Notes: generated by a model from the letters alone, not told the origin. Shown: positions 26,287-35,481, counted from the stretch's first letter. The stretch: DNA of 64,000 nt from Luteibacter pinisoli (GCF_006385595.1 NZ_CP041046.1:3720001-3784000); one strand, 5' to 3'. Numbers and translations: made by a program.

Positions 26287-29280
26287 TCAGAAATCGATCG
26301 AGACGGTGAGCTGGCCAAAGCGGGGCGACTGGAAGCGCTGCGGCTGGAGGAAGGTGGGGTTGAGGCCACCGACACTGGTCTGCAGGTCCTGGTCGACGCC
26401 GAGCGTGCGCTGCTGGTTCAGCACGTTGTACAGGGCGAACTTCACGCGCAGGTTGTTCTTCTCGTCGATCGGCAGCAGGTAGGTGATGCTGGCGTTGAGG
26501 TTGAAGGTCCACGGCGTGCGGCGCTCACCCCGCGGCGAGCGCTCGTACACACGGTTCTCGGAAACCGGGTCCGCACAGTTGGAGACGCAGATGAAATAGC
26601 TGTGGTACACGGTGCCGTCGTACGGATTGCCCACGCCGTAGCCGGTGATCGGGCTACCCGACAGCGCCGTGACATCCGCACCCACCTGCCACTGCTTGCT
26701 GATCGCGTAGGTGCCGCGCAGCTTGAACTGGTGGCGATGGTCGTTCGGCAGGTAACCGCCGTTGAGGTTCACCCAGGGATCGTCGAAGTTCTCGGTGCGG
26801 CCGGTGTCGTCGAAGTTGGTATCTGAATTCACCGGCCCTTCGGCATTGCCCCGGCTCCACGAGAGCACGTACGAGGCGTTGAACATCCACTTCTCGTCCC
26901 ACGCGCGGTCCAGCTGGAATTCCAGCGAACCGAAGGTGCGGCGCGGCTTCTTCCAGCCTCGCTGGCCAAGGTAATTGCCCTCGGCGTCATACATCGCCCA
27001 GCCCTGCTTCGACGTGTCGATGGTGATATAGCCGTCGGGCGTGCCGTCGCAGTTGGTGTCGCCGTAGACGGTGGTCTTGCGGCCGGGGTTGCCCATCACA
27101 TAGCCGATGTAGCCATCGCCACCGCACTGCGGCGTGGCGCTGATTTCCATGTCATCGATGGCGTTGTGCAATTTACGGTAGGTGCCGCTCACGCCCCACG
27201 ACCACTTCTCGTCCAGCGCCTGCTGGAAGCCGAGGATCGCCTCGTCCTGGTAGACCGAGTCCATGTGCTTGTCGACTTCGGCACGCAGGTCGCCCACGGT
27301 ACCGTTGCCCTGCGAATCGTCCACCGGGCCGATCTGCGGCCCGAGGATGGGCACGGCGTACTGGCCACCGTTGCGATCGAGGATCTGGTAGCCATCGAAA
27401 CCGTAATACGTGCGCTGGTCCAGGAGGCCGCCCGCCTGTTTGATGTTGATCACGTTGGCCACGGGGAGGTAGTAACGGCCCAGGTTGCCGAAGATCTTGG
27501 TGGTGCCGTCGCCCTTCATGTCCCACGAGAAGCCCAGGCGCGGGGCAATCATGTTGTCCATCTTGATGTAGCTCTTGCCCTCGCCCGTCTTGTTGTCGAA
27601 CGCATCGCGGCGCAGGCCGGCGTTGAGCAGGAAGTCCGGGGTGATGTTCCAGTTATCTTCGATGTAGTACGCGTTGTTGTCGGTTTCGAAGGTGCCTTCG
27701 ATCTCGTAGCGGCGCGCCCGCACGTAGGCCGTGTAGCCGTCCGGCACCACGCCACCGTTCTCGATCGTGGCGCCCGGCGTCGTCGTGTAGATGTTGTAGT
27801 AGTACGCGCCCGGGCCCGGGTAGTGTCGCGAATAGTCCGAGGTGTCCACTTCGTGGTCGTAACCGAAGCGGAGGACGTGGTCGCCAAGGGTCCACTCGAA
27901 GTCGGCGCGGCCCTGCTTGCGGGTGTCGTTGCGCTTCTCCACCGCGGTGCTGGTGCTGCAGCCCAGCGGCACGCCCGGCGACGGCACGGCGCTGACGCGG
28001 GCCACAGGATTGCATTCGGCATCCGACAGGCCGCGGGTGAAGTCCTCGCGGTTGTTCTTGCCGTACATCAGCTTCATCGACAGGTCGTCGACGAGGTAGC
28101 TGGTGTAGGTGGCATTCCAGTTCTTGCCGCCGGTGTCGCTGTAGATCTCGTCCTGCTTCACGCCCTTGGTATGGCTGTCGTAGTCGTAGCTGTAGACCGA
28201 ACCAACGTTGCTGTCCTTGTCCGAGAAGGCCATGAACTCGAGCAGGTTTTTGTCATTGATGTGCCAGTCGACCTTCGCACCCCAGAAGCCGGAGTTGGTG
28301 TCGTTCTGCGTGAGCACGGTGCCGTCGTTGTCCGTGTTCTGCGGGGTGTAGCCGCGCGCCTCGTACATGGCGAAGAAGAACAGTTTGTCCTTCACGATCG
28401 GGCCGGAGGCATACACGTTCATCTTGGTGCGCGTGTAATGGTCCTCGGACGAGGTGATGTAGCGCTCGCCGTCCCAGTAGCGGTTCTTCGTGGTGGACTG
28501 CCAGTCGCTGGGCTCGAAGGTCATCTCCGCGCCAGCCTTGAACTCGTTGGTGCCCGAGCGCGTCACGGCGTTGACCACGCCACCGGTGGTGCGGCCGAAC
28601 TCAACGGAGTAGCCGCCGGTCTTGACCTGGAACTCCTGGTAGAACGCGAACGGTGCTTCGGAGAAGCCGTTGCGGTTGTAGAAGTCGGTGACGTTCAGGC
28701 CGTTCACGTAGAACGAGTTCTCGGCCACGGACGAACCGCCAAACGAAATGCCGCCGAAGCCGGCATTGCCCTTGTTCACGCCCGGGGCAAGCAAGGCCAC
28801 GGACTGCACGTTCTGGTCCACCGGCAGGCGGCGGATCTCTTCACGGCTCACGTTGGTGGCGGTTTCGGTCGAGCTGATGTCCACCGCGGAGATCACCACC
28901 GGCGCGCTCACCTGCACGCCTTCCAGGTCGGTCGGGCCTTGCTGGCGCTCAACCAGGTTCACCGTGGTCGCGTTGCCAAGGCTGACGTTCACCTCGGCCG
29001 TCTGCCCGACCGGCTTGCCGTCGAGGCTGCTGTCCAGCTGGTAGTGGCCCACCGGCAGGAACGGGAAGCGGTAACTGCCGTCCTTGTCCGCCGTCACCGT
29101 GCGGGTGAGCCCCGTGGAGGGGTCACGCACCGTCACGCTGGCGCCGGGGCGCGTGCGGCCGGTGATCGAACCATCGGTGTTCGCGGCGTGCGCTCCCGGC
29201 GTTGCACACAGGCCAAGGCCTATCGCAAGGCACAGGGCGCCGTGGCGCAGCATGCGCCGGTTCGTCTTGGTATACCCCAT
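26287..29280 (-). CDS. TonB-dependent receptor with N-terminal carboxypeptidase-regulatory-like domain
   Basis: A 997-residue Oar/CarO-like outer-membrane protein. The signal peptide ends at GAHA (about residue 32). An Ig-like domain follows (about 35-105, ITGRTRPGASVTVRDPSTG ... DGSYRFPFLPVGHY), then a plug (about 115-240, with IRRLPVDQNVQSVALLAPG and TGGVVNAVTRSGTNEFKAG), then a large barrel ending in an aromatic residue (VSIDF). The class imports or displays peptide-like or oligosaccharide substrates. It lies between the transglutaminase-like gene (42-base gap) and the fused hydrolase (4-base gap), so its ligand is inferred to be wall fragments or peptides. Confidence 0.93.
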   Translation of the reverse strand: MGYTKTNRRMLRHGALCLAIGLGLCATPGAHAANTDGSITGRTRPGASVTVRDPSTGLTRTVTADKDGSYRFPFLPVGHYQLDSSLDGKPVGQTAEVNVSLGNATTVNLVERQQGPTDLEGVQVSAPVVISAVDISSTETATNVSREEIRRLPVDQNVQSVALLAPGVNKGNAGFGGISFGGSSVAENSFYVNGLNVTDFYNRNGFSEAPFAFYQEFQVKTGGYSVEFGRTTGGVVNAVTRSGTNEFKAGAEMTFEPSDWQSTTKNRYWDGERYITSSEDHYTRTKMNVYASGPIVKDKLFFFAMYEARGYTPQNTDNDGTVLTQNDTNSGFWGAKVDWHINDKNLLEFMAFSDKDSNVGSVYSYDYDSHTKGVKQDEIYSDTGGKNWNATYTSYLVDDLSMKLMYGKNNREDFTRGLSDAECNPVARVSAVPSPGVPLGCSTSTAVEKRNDTRKQGRADFEWTLGDHVLRFGYDHEVDTSDYSRHYPGPGAYYYNIYTTTPGATIENGGVVPDGYTAYVRARRYEIEGTFETDNNAYYIEDNWNITPDFLLNAGLRRDAFDNKTGEGKSYIKMDNMIAPRLGFSWDMKGDGTTKIFGNLGRYYLPVANVINIKQAGGLLDQRTYYGFDGYQILDRNGGQYAVPILGPQIGPVDDSQGNGTVGDLRAEVDKHMDSVYQDEAILGFQQALDEKWSWGVSGTYRKLHNAIDDMEISATPQCGGDGYIGYVMGNPGRKTTVYGDTNCDGTPDGYITIDTSKQGWAMYDAEGNYLGQRGWKKPRRTFGSLEFQLDRAWDEKWMFNASYVLSWSRGNAEGPVNSDTNFDDTGRTENFDDPWVNLNGGYLPNDHRHQFKLRGTYAISKQWQVGADVTALSGSPITGYGVGNPYDGTVYHSYFICVSNCADPVSENRVYERSPRGERRTPWTFNLNASITYLLPIDEKNNLRVKFALYNVLNQQRTLGVDQDLQTSVGGLNPTFLQPQRFQSPRFGQLTVSIDF

Positions 29281-29322
29281 CTCCCCACTCCCATAAGATG
29301 ATGTTTCGGGTTGTCGGCCAGG

Positions 29323-30810
29323 CTATCGGCGCGCCGAAGCGTCCCCTCGCGACGGGTCGACGCGATGCCAGCTGAAGTCGTAGTCCCACTGGTCGAAGTA
29401 CAGGTTGCCGCCCTTCCACTCGACCTCGCCGCGCTGCGAGTCCACCGTTTCGGAACGGAAGAACTGCTTCGCACGGGGCTGGAAGGGCTGTGAGAAATCG
29501 TCGTTGAAGGCGACGCGGTAGGCGTCCAGCCCGCCGAGGTAGAAGTACTCGAGCTTTGCGTCGCCGTTTAGGCGGCCAAACGTCACATCCATCGGCACCC
29601 AGCCATACGGCGCGAGGTACACCTGGCCCCAGTCGTGGATGTTGTTGTACTTGCCGTCGGAGAACATCCAGCCGGACTGCCAGCGCGCCGGGATGCCGTT
29701 GTAGCGCAGCAGCGTGATCAGCAGCAGCGTCTGCTCCCCGCAATCGCCGTGGCCGGCATGCAACGTGTAATCGCTGATGTTGGAAATCGTCGAGTATTCG
29801 CGGGCGCCGGCCCAGGGGATGGTGTCCACGGCGGCGAAGAGCTTCTGCGCGATGCGATAGGGGTTGGTCTCGTTGCCCACCACCTTCTTCGAGTACGCCT
29901 TCAGCGCATCGGTGTAGACGATGTGCGGGGCGCGCTCCTGCACGAAGGGCTTCAGCTCGGGCGTGATCGGACTCGCGACGACCTTTGCCGGATCGATGTT
30001 GAAATCACGCGCGTACAGCGTGGCTTCCCAGGTGATCGAAAACACCGTGGGCTTGCCGGCCACGGCCTTCTGTTCGAGGTAGACGGTCCGCTGCAGTACG
30101 TCGGTACCCGACACGGTGGCGTCGCCGGCGGAGTGACCGACCAGCCTCACCCCTTCCTGCTGGCCCGTGATCTCGCGGGGAAACGGCAGCCATGCCCGCA
30201 GGGTCTCGCCGGCGGGCACGGCATCGGCGTGCACCGTCACCGTCTGCGTCACCTGCTCGCGCATCGGCAGCACGCTGCTGCTTCCCGTGCGGATGGCCGC
30301 GGCGCGGATCGCACGGTGGTGGTCGTTGAGTACTTCGTTGGGGCCATCGTCGAACGGCACCGGATCCTTGCGGCGGGCACGGGCCTCGGCGCTGATGCGA
30401 AACAGGTTGCCGGGCGCGCGGTTGAAGTACAGCGTGCGGCCGTCGATCACCTGCTTTTCAAGCAATCCCTGCGCATCCCAGACTGCGAACTCCGCGTCGG
30501 AGAGGTCCGGGATCTGCTTGCGCAGGCGCGCTTTCACGGCGTCGGCGTCGAGCTTGAAGTCGAGCAGGATGCGGCGCATGCGCTCGCGCTGGAACAGCAG
30601 GGCCTCTTTCTGGGCGGCGTCCGTCGCCGGGTTCGCAAGGGCTTCCGTGATCGTCGCCTCCGCCTGGGCAAAGTGCCCGGCATCGATCTGGGTGATGCTG
30701 GTGGCGGTGGCATCGGCCGCCCGGGACGGCGTCGCGGCGAAGGCCAGCGATGCCAGGAGGCACGCCGCGAGCGCGTGGCGAAGTAAGGCTGGTCGAGTGG
30801 CCGCTTGCAC
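29323..30810 (-). CDS. Exported transglutaminase-like protein
   Basis: 495 residues from a GTG with GGGGA 9 bases upstream; a leaderless-looking ATG at 30876 is also in frame but lies upstream of the predicted transcription start. A signal peptide ends near PSRA. The C-terminal half is a transglutaminase/protease-like core with Cys357 (HGDCGEQTLLL), His392 (NIHDWGQVY) and Asp408 (PMDVTF). Bacterial relatives are mostly peptidases or amidases. As first gene of the arm holding a TonB receptor and two peptidases, it may cleave or remodel peptides at the envelope. The exact reaction is unknown. Confidence 0.82.
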   Translation of the reverse strand: MQAATRPALLRHALAACLLASLAFAATPSRAADATATSITQIDAGHFAQAEATITEALANPATDAAQKEALLFQRERMRRILLDFKLDADAVKARLRKQIPDLSDAEFAVWDAQGLLEKQVIDGRTLYFNRAPGNLFRISAEARARRKDPVPFDDGPNEVLNDHHRAIRAAAIRTGSSSVLPMREQVTQTVTVHADAVPAGETLRAWLPFPREITGQQEGVRLVGHSAGDATVSGTDVLQRTVYLEQKAVAGKPTVFSITWEATLYARDFNIDPAKVVASPITPELKPFVQERAPHIVYTDALKAYSKKVVGNETNPYRIAQKLFAAVDTIPWAGAREYSTISNISDYTLHAGHGDCGEQTLLLITLLRYNGIPARWQSGWMFSDGKYNNIHDWGQVYLAPYGWVPMDVTFGRLNGDAKLEYFYLGGLDAYRVAFNDDFSQPFQPRAKQFFRSETVDSQRGEVEWKGGNLYFDQWDYDFSWHRVDPSRGDASARR

Positions 30811-30858
30811 CGTTCGGTATCCCCGTTGCACCGTGGTGGGTGGGTCGTGCGTCAGGGC

Positions 30859-30887
30859 TGTGTAACATGCTTGCAAACGCTGGTCAA
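30859..30887 (-). promoter_or_regulatory. Candidate promoter of the leftward murein-peptide arm
   Basis: On the minus strand TTGACC (30887-30882), a 17-base spacer and TACACA (30864-30859). The -35 is good and the -10 is weak. A start of transcription near 30852 would favour the GTG start at 30810 for the transglutaminase-like gene. Confidence 0.35.
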
Positions 30888-30898
30888 TAATTTATGCT
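30871..30898 (+). promoter_or_regulatory. Candidate promoter of the rightward murein-peptide arm
   Basis: TTGCAA (30871-30876), 16-base spacer, TATGCT (30893-30898). It overlaps the leftward promoter candidate and lies just upstream of the palindrome at 30914-30929, so a bound repressor would sit immediately after its start point. Confidence 0.35.
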
Positions 30899-30913
30899 GC
30901 TAACCATATCGTC

Positions 30914-30929
30914 AGGAATACATATTCCT
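30914..30929. promoter_or_regulatory. Perfect 16-bp palindrome, candidate operator
   Basis: AGGAATA-CA-TATTCCT, a 7+7 palindrome with a 2-base centre, unusually AT-rich for this genome. It lies in the 150-base region between the two divergent arms of the island, near both candidate promoters. The regulator encoded at 34648-35481 is the obvious candidate to bind it. The palindrome is seen; the binding is inferred. Confidence 0.5.
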
Positions 30930-30964
30930 CGACGCCGTGAGGCACCACCCTTGGGAGGGGACGC

Positions 30965-32113
30965 GTGATCCAGTCGGTTTGGCCTTACCTGGCCGTGATG
31001 CTGCTTGCCGCCGGCTTCTGGCCGGCCATTGAGAGGCGCTTCGGCTGGAAGGTGTTCGAGGTGCTGCCGCCCATCGTGCTCACCTACCTCACCGTCACCG
31101 CCCTGTCCGTGGCCGGGCTCTGGTCCGCCTCGCCGGAGATCCACGCGGCGCAGGACATGCTGGTGAAGCGAATGGTGCCGGCGCTGCTCTTCCTGCTGAT
31201 GATCAACTGCGACCTGCGCGCCATCTTCGCCCTGGGGCCCCGCGTGCTCGGCGTGTTCGCCTGCACGTCGATCAGCCTGTTCGCCGCCTTCGTCCTGGGC
31301 TACCTGATCTACCGGCACTGGATGCCGGGCAACGGGTGGATGCCGCTGGCCTCGCTATCGGGCAGCTGGGTGGGCGGTACCGCCAACATGATCGCGGTGA
31401 AGCAGGCCATCGGCATGTCCGATACCTCGCTGGCCACCACCCTGCTCACCGATGCGCTCTGCTACTCCATGTGGGTGGTGGTGCTGTTCGCCGTCGCCCC
31501 GCTGGCCCCGGCCTTCAACCGGTGGACGAAGGCGCGCTCCAGCGCCGACATGGCCGTCGCGGAATCGGCCGTGCGGGCACCGGCCACCGGCGACAGCGTG
31601 CTGTTGTGGCTCGGCCTTGCGCTGGGCGTGGCGGCGCTGGCCACCGCCCTCGGCGAGCGCCTGCCCGTCGGCAGCATGATCACCTCCACCACCTGGACCA
31701 TCCTGCTCGCCACCGCCGCCGGCCTCATCGCCGCGCATACCCCGCTGGCCCGCCTGCCGGGGGCGCAGGCGGTGTCGAGTGCGATGCTGATCTCGGTGGT
31801 GGCCGTGCTGGCCTCGCAGAGCAGCTTCGCCGGCATCGCGGCCGCGCCGATCTACCTGCTGTGCGGCGTCACCGTCATCGCCCTGCACGCCGTGTTCCTG
31901 TGCGGTTTCGCGCGGCTGTTCCACTTCGACCTGTACCTGTGTGGCATTTCCTCGCTCGCCCATATCGGCGGCGTAGCGGCTACGCCGGTGCTGGCCGCCA
32001 CCTATTCGCGCTCGCTGGTGCCCGTGGGCATCCTGCTTGCGCTGCTCGGATATATCCTCGGTACGGGCTTCGGCCTCGTCGTTGCTTCCGTGCTTTCCGC
32101 GCTGGCTGCCTGA
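30965..32113 (+). CDS. DUF819 family integral membrane protein
   Basis: 382 residues from a GTG with GGGAGGGG 5 bases upstream. It is strongly hydrophobic throughout, with about ten to eleven membrane helices, and carries the DUF819 signature SGSWVGGTANMIAVKQA (about residues 129-145). No transport function is established for the family. It is the first gene of the rightward arm, directly ahead of an endopeptidase and an L-Ala-D/L-Glu epimerase, and the arm has no ABC transporter; by context it is the best candidate inner-membrane permease for murein-derived dipeptide. Confidence 0.88.
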   Translation: MIQSVWPYLAVMLLAAGFWPAIERRFGWKVFEVLPPIVLTYLTVTALSVAGLWSASPEIHAAQDMLVKRMVPALLFLLMINCDLRAIFALGPRVLGVFACTSISLFAAFVLGYLIYRHWMPGNGWMPLASLSGSWVGGTANMIAVKQAIGMSDTSLATTLLTDALCYSMWVVVLFAVAPLAPAFNRWTKARSSADMAVAESAVRAPATGDSVLLWLGLALGVAALATALGERLPVGSMITSTTWTILLATAAGLIAAHTPLARLPGAQAVSSAMLISVVAVLASQSSFAGIAAAPIYLLCGVTVIALHAVFLCGFARLFHFDLYLCGISSLAHIGGVAATPVLAATYSRSLVPVGILLALLGYILGTGFGLVVASVLSALAA

Positions 32114-32126
32114 CATGGACCTTGCC

Positions 32127-33524
32127 ATGAACACCCTTCGCCACACCCTGCTCGCGGCCTTCGTCGCCGTTGCCCTGGGCGCCACCGTCGCCCGGGCAGC
32201 CGACGTGCCCACGCCGCCACCCTCCGGCGTGCTCGGTATCAGCGATGCCCAGCTTGATCCGTCGTTCTGGGTCGCGCGCCAGCCCGAGACGGACAAGGTG
32301 GTGCTGGATACGAAGGCGATCGCCGCGATCAACGACAAGGTAATGCGGCTGGATCCCTCCATGCATGACATCCGCCACCTCGGCCCGACGCTGCCGCGCG
32401 AGCAGGTGAAAGGCTGGATCGCGAAGCTCACCAGCAAGCCCGCGAAAACCCTCTACGACGTGGACGGCAAGGCCGTGCCCGCCGCCACGATCGACGCCGT
32501 GATGGCCAACGCCGGCCTCGACGCGATCCCCGCCAACGTCACCCCGCGCTACGGCATGGCGGTGCGCCGTGCGGCGCTGCGTGGCTACCCCAGCGACCTG
32601 CGCGTGTTCAGCCACGCGGACGACACCGACATCGACCGCTTCCAGGAAAGCACGCTGTTCCCGGGCGATCCGCTGGTGGTGGTGCAGATGAGCCGTGACG
32701 GCCAGTGGGCCTTCGTGGTGAGCCCGCGCTACGCGGCATGGATGCATGCTGCGGACGTCGCTTACGGTGAGGCGGCCGCGATCTTTGCCCATGTGGATGC
32801 CACGCCGTATCGGGTGATCACCGGTGCGACGCCGCAGACGGTGTACACGCCGGAGCTGCCGGCCCTGTCGGAACTGCAGCTGGACATGGGCACGCGCGTG
32901 CCGCTGGATACGTCGGTCGCGCCGGACCAGCCGGTGAACGGTCAGACCGCGTACACGTCGTGGACGCTCAGCCTGCCCGTGCGTGACGCGAAGGGTGCCT
33001 TGTCTTTCCACCCCGCCCTGCTCCAGCGCAACCACGATTCCGCGGCGGATTACCTGCCGCTGACCCGCGCGAACCTCATCCGCCAGTCGTTCAAGTTCCT
33101 TGGCGAGCGCTACGGCTGGGGCCATGCTTACAACGGCCGCGATTGCAGTGGCTTCGTCTCCGACGTGTACCGCAGCATGGGTGTGCAGATGCCGCGCAAT
33201 ACGCGCGACCAGAGCATCAGCCCCGGACTCGAGCACACGGTATACACCGACAAGGACAGCCACGACGCGCGCGTCAAGGCCGCGCTGGCGCTTGAAGTGG
33301 GTGACCTCGTCTATATCCCGGGCCACGTGATGATGGTGATCGGCAAGATCGACGGCCAGCCCTACGTGATCCACGACGTCGGTGGCATGAGTTACCGGCA
33401 GGCCGACGGCAGCATGCGCCGGATCAAGCTCAACGCCGTGTCCGTCACGCCCCTGCTCCCCCTGATGTTCAACGACACGCAGACCTTCGTCGACCGCATG
33501 ACCAGCATCGTGCGCATCCGCTAA
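32127..33524 (+). CDS. SH3-NlpC/P60 endopeptidase, YkfC-like
   Basis: 465 residues from MNTLRHTLLA, with GGA 7 bases upstream; an in-frame ATG four codons earlier (MDLA) is possible. The signal peptide ends near ARAAD. An N-terminal helical domain (about 40-135) and two SH3b-like domains (about 140-290) precede the papain-like NlpC/P60 domain (about 310-450) with Cys340 in GRDCSGFVSDVY, His400 in IPGHVMMVIG and third residue His416. Relatives cut gamma-D-Glu-meso-DAP bonds in murein peptides whose N-terminus is free, giving L-Ala-D-Glu, the substrate of the next gene. It starts 13 bases after the DUF819 gene. Confidence 0.9.
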   Translation: MNTLRHTLLAAFVAVALGATVARAADVPTPPPSGVLGISDAQLDPSFWVARQPETDKVVLDTKAIAAINDKVMRLDPSMHDIRHLGPTLPREQVKGWIAKLTSKPAKTLYDVDGKAVPAATIDAVMANAGLDAIPANVTPRYGMAVRRAALRGYPSDLRVFSHADDTDIDRFQESTLFPGDPLVVVQMSRDGQWAFVVSPRYAAWMHAADVAYGEAAAIFAHVDATPYRVITGATPQTVYTPELPALSELQLDMGTRVPLDTSVAPDQPVNGQTAYTSWTLSLPVRDAKGALSFHPALLQRNHDSAADYLPLTRANLIRQSFKFLGERYGWGHAYNGRDCSGFVSDVYRSMGVQMPRNTRDQSISPGLEHTVYTDKDSHDARVKAALALEVGDLVYIPGHVMMVIGKIDGQPYVIHDVGGMSYRQADGSMRRIKLNAVSVTPLLPLMFNDTQTFVDRMTSIVRIR

Positions 33525-33544
33525 CCGCCGGACGACAACGCCCC

Positions 33545-34636
33545 ATGAAAATTACCGATATCCGCTTCGGCATGCTGCGCGTGCCACTGAAAACCGCGTT
33601 CAAGACGGCGCTGCGTACCGTCGAAAGCGTGGAAGACATCGTCGTGATGGTGCACACCGACGAGGGCCGCATCGGCTACGGCGAAGCCCCGGCCACCGCC
33701 GTGATCACCGGTGACACGCATGGCTCCATCGTCGATGCCATACGCCACTACATCGCCCCGCGCCTGATCGGCCAGGACATCGCCGACCTCAACCACATCA
33801 CCCGGCTGATCCAGGGCGCCATGGAGCGCAACAGCAGCGCCAAGGCCGCCGTGGAAATCGCCGTGTACGACCTGTGGGGCCAGCTGTATGGCGCCCCGCT
33901 GTACAAGCTGCTCGGCGGCGGCGACCCGGTGATTACCACGGACATCACCATCAGCGTCGATTACATCGACAAGATGGTGGCCGACTCGGTCTCCGCCGTG
34001 GAGCGTGGCTTTGAATCCCTGAAGATCAAGGTCGGCAAGGACATCGGCTTGGACATCGAGCGCGTGCGTGCCATCCACGCCGCCGTCGAAGGCCGCGCCC
34101 TGCTCCGCCTGGACGCCAACCAGGGCTGGACGGCGAAGGAAGCCGTTTACGCATTGCATGCGCTGGAAGATGCCGGCGTGCGCCTGGAACTGGTCGAACA
34201 GCCGGTGAAGGCCCGCGACCTCGAAGGCATGCGCTACGTCACCGAGCGCGTGCACACCCCGGTGATGGCCGATGAGAGCGTGTTCGGGCCGATGGAGGTG
34301 ATGGAGCTGATCCGCATGCGCGCCGCGGACATCATCAACATCAAGCTGATGAAGACCGGCGGCATCTCCAACGCCATCCGCATCGCGGATATCGCCGGCA
34401 TGTACGGCATCGAATGCATGATCGGCTGCATGCTCGAAACCAGCATCAGCGTGGCCGCCGCGGTGCACGTAGCCGTGGCCAAGTCCGACGTGATCACGAA
34501 GGTGGACCTCGACGGCCCCTCGCTGTGCGCCTACGATCCGGTCGACGGCGGGGTCACGTTCAACGAATCGGAAATCTCGATCACGGACGCCCCCGGCCTC
34601 GGTATCCGCGAAATCCGCGGCCTGGAACCGCTGTAA
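33545..34636 (+). CDS. L-Ala-D/L-Glu epimerase (enolase superfamily)
   Basis: A 363-residue dipeptide epimerase. The catalytic lysines are Lys160/Lys162 (KIKVGK) and Lys267 (NIKLMKTGG); metal ligands Asp190 (DANQG), Glu218 (VEQP) and Asp243 (ADES); Asp321 and Asp323 (VDLDGP) occupy the positions that bind the dipeptide amino group in the B. subtilis enzyme YkfB. Everything needed for L-Ala-D-Glu to L-Ala-L-Glu conversion is present. It is cytoplasmic, so a transporter must supply the dipeptide. Placed 20 bases after the NlpC/P60 gene, mirroring ykfBC pairs. Confidence 0.92.
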   Translation: MKITDIRFGMLRVPLKTAFKTALRTVESVEDIVVMVHTDEGRIGYGEAPATAVITGDTHGSIVDAIRHYIAPRLIGQDIADLNHITRLIQGAMERNSSAKAAVEIAVYDLWGQLYGAPLYKLLGGGDPVITTDITISVDYIDKMVADSVSAVERGFESLKIKVGKDIGLDIERVRAIHAAVEGRALLRLDANQGWTAKEAVYALHALEDAGVRLELVEQPVKARDLEGMRYVTERVHTPVMADESVFGPMEVMELIRMRAADIINIKLMKTGGISNAIRIADIAGMYGIECMIGCMLETSISVAAAVHVAVAKSDVITKVDLDGPSLCAYDPVDGGVTFNESEISITDAPGLGIREIRGLEPL

Positions 34637-34647
34637 AGGACGCTGGC

Positions 34648-35481
34648 ATGTCGCCCCTGGTGAAAATCCGCTCCGAACGCGACCGCATGAGCGCGGTGGA
34701 GCGGCGCATCGCCGATTTCATCCTGGAGAACGCGCAGCTGCTGCGCGACTACTCCTCGCAACAGCTTGCGAACGCGCTGGGCATCAGCCAGTCCAGCGTG
34801 GTGAAGTTCACCCAGAAGCTCGGCTTCCGCGGCTACCCGGACCTGAAGTACTCCGTGGGCGAAGCCATCGGCCGTACGGACGAGGAGCTGCCGGCCGCCG
34901 GGCGCTCCCCCGGCGATACGGTCAGCGCTGAACTGTGGGTGCGCAAGACACGGGCCGAGGAGGCCACGCGCGCCCTCAACGAAGCGGACACGATGACCGC
35001 CGTGGTCACGGCGCTGGGCCGGGCGGACAAGGTGTTCGTGGCCGGCCCCGGCGAGGACGACCATCACGCGCGCGCCTTTGCCGCCAGGCTCGCGTTATTG
35101 GGCATCACCGCGATCTGCCACGCCGACCTGGGCCGCATGGCGACGGACGTGGCGACGTCGCGGCCCGGCGATGTCCTCATCCTCTTTTCCGAGCACGGCC
35201 GCCACCCGGCGTTCGCCAAGCTCGCCCGCTACATGCGCGAGCGCCGCGGCCGCGTCATCACTGTGTCGCGGCACACCGCGAACCCCCTGCGCTCGATGGC
35301 CGACCTCGCGCTGGTCGTCGCCGCGCATGACGACGCGTCGCACGTCCAGGCCCTGGTCTACCAGTCCACCCTGCAGCACCTGATGGACATCGTCTTCGTG
35401 CACCTGTGCGAAGGCGACGAAACCCGCCACCAGCGCCTGGTGGAAAACCTCGACCGCATCCAGCACCTGCTGGAACCCTAG
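34648..35481 (+). CDS. MurR/RpiR family transcriptional regulator with altered SIS pocket
   Basis: 277 residues from MSPLVKIRSERDR with AAAGGA 7 bases upstream. N-terminal HTH_6 domain (about 1-77, LANALGISQSSVVKFTQKLGF) and C-terminal SIS domain (about 110-260). The phosphate-gripping serines usual in sugar-phosphate-sensing members are missing: the two loops read VAGPGEDDHHARAF and LFSEHGRHPAFA, where SxSGxT-type sequence would be expected. A non-sugar-phosphate ligand is therefore likely. It probably regulates the island from within it. Confidence 0.9.
   Translation: MSPLVKIRSERDRMSAVERRIADFILENAQLLRDYSSQQLANALGISQSSVVKFTQKLGFRGYPDLKYSVGEAIGRTDEELPAAGRSPGDTVSAELWVRKTRAEEATRALNEADTMTAVVTALGRADKVFVAGPGEDDHHARAFAARLALLGITAICHADLGRMATDVATSRPGDVLILFSEHGRHPAFAKLARYMRERRGRVITVSRHTANPLRSMADLALVVAAHDDASHVQALVYQSTLQHLMDIVFVHLCEGDETRHQRLVENLDRIQHLLEP

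Noticed and set aside
27166..29301. A 711-codon open frame on the plus strand opposite the second TonB receptor
   Set aside because: Shadow of a high-GC gene; no start signal, no motif.
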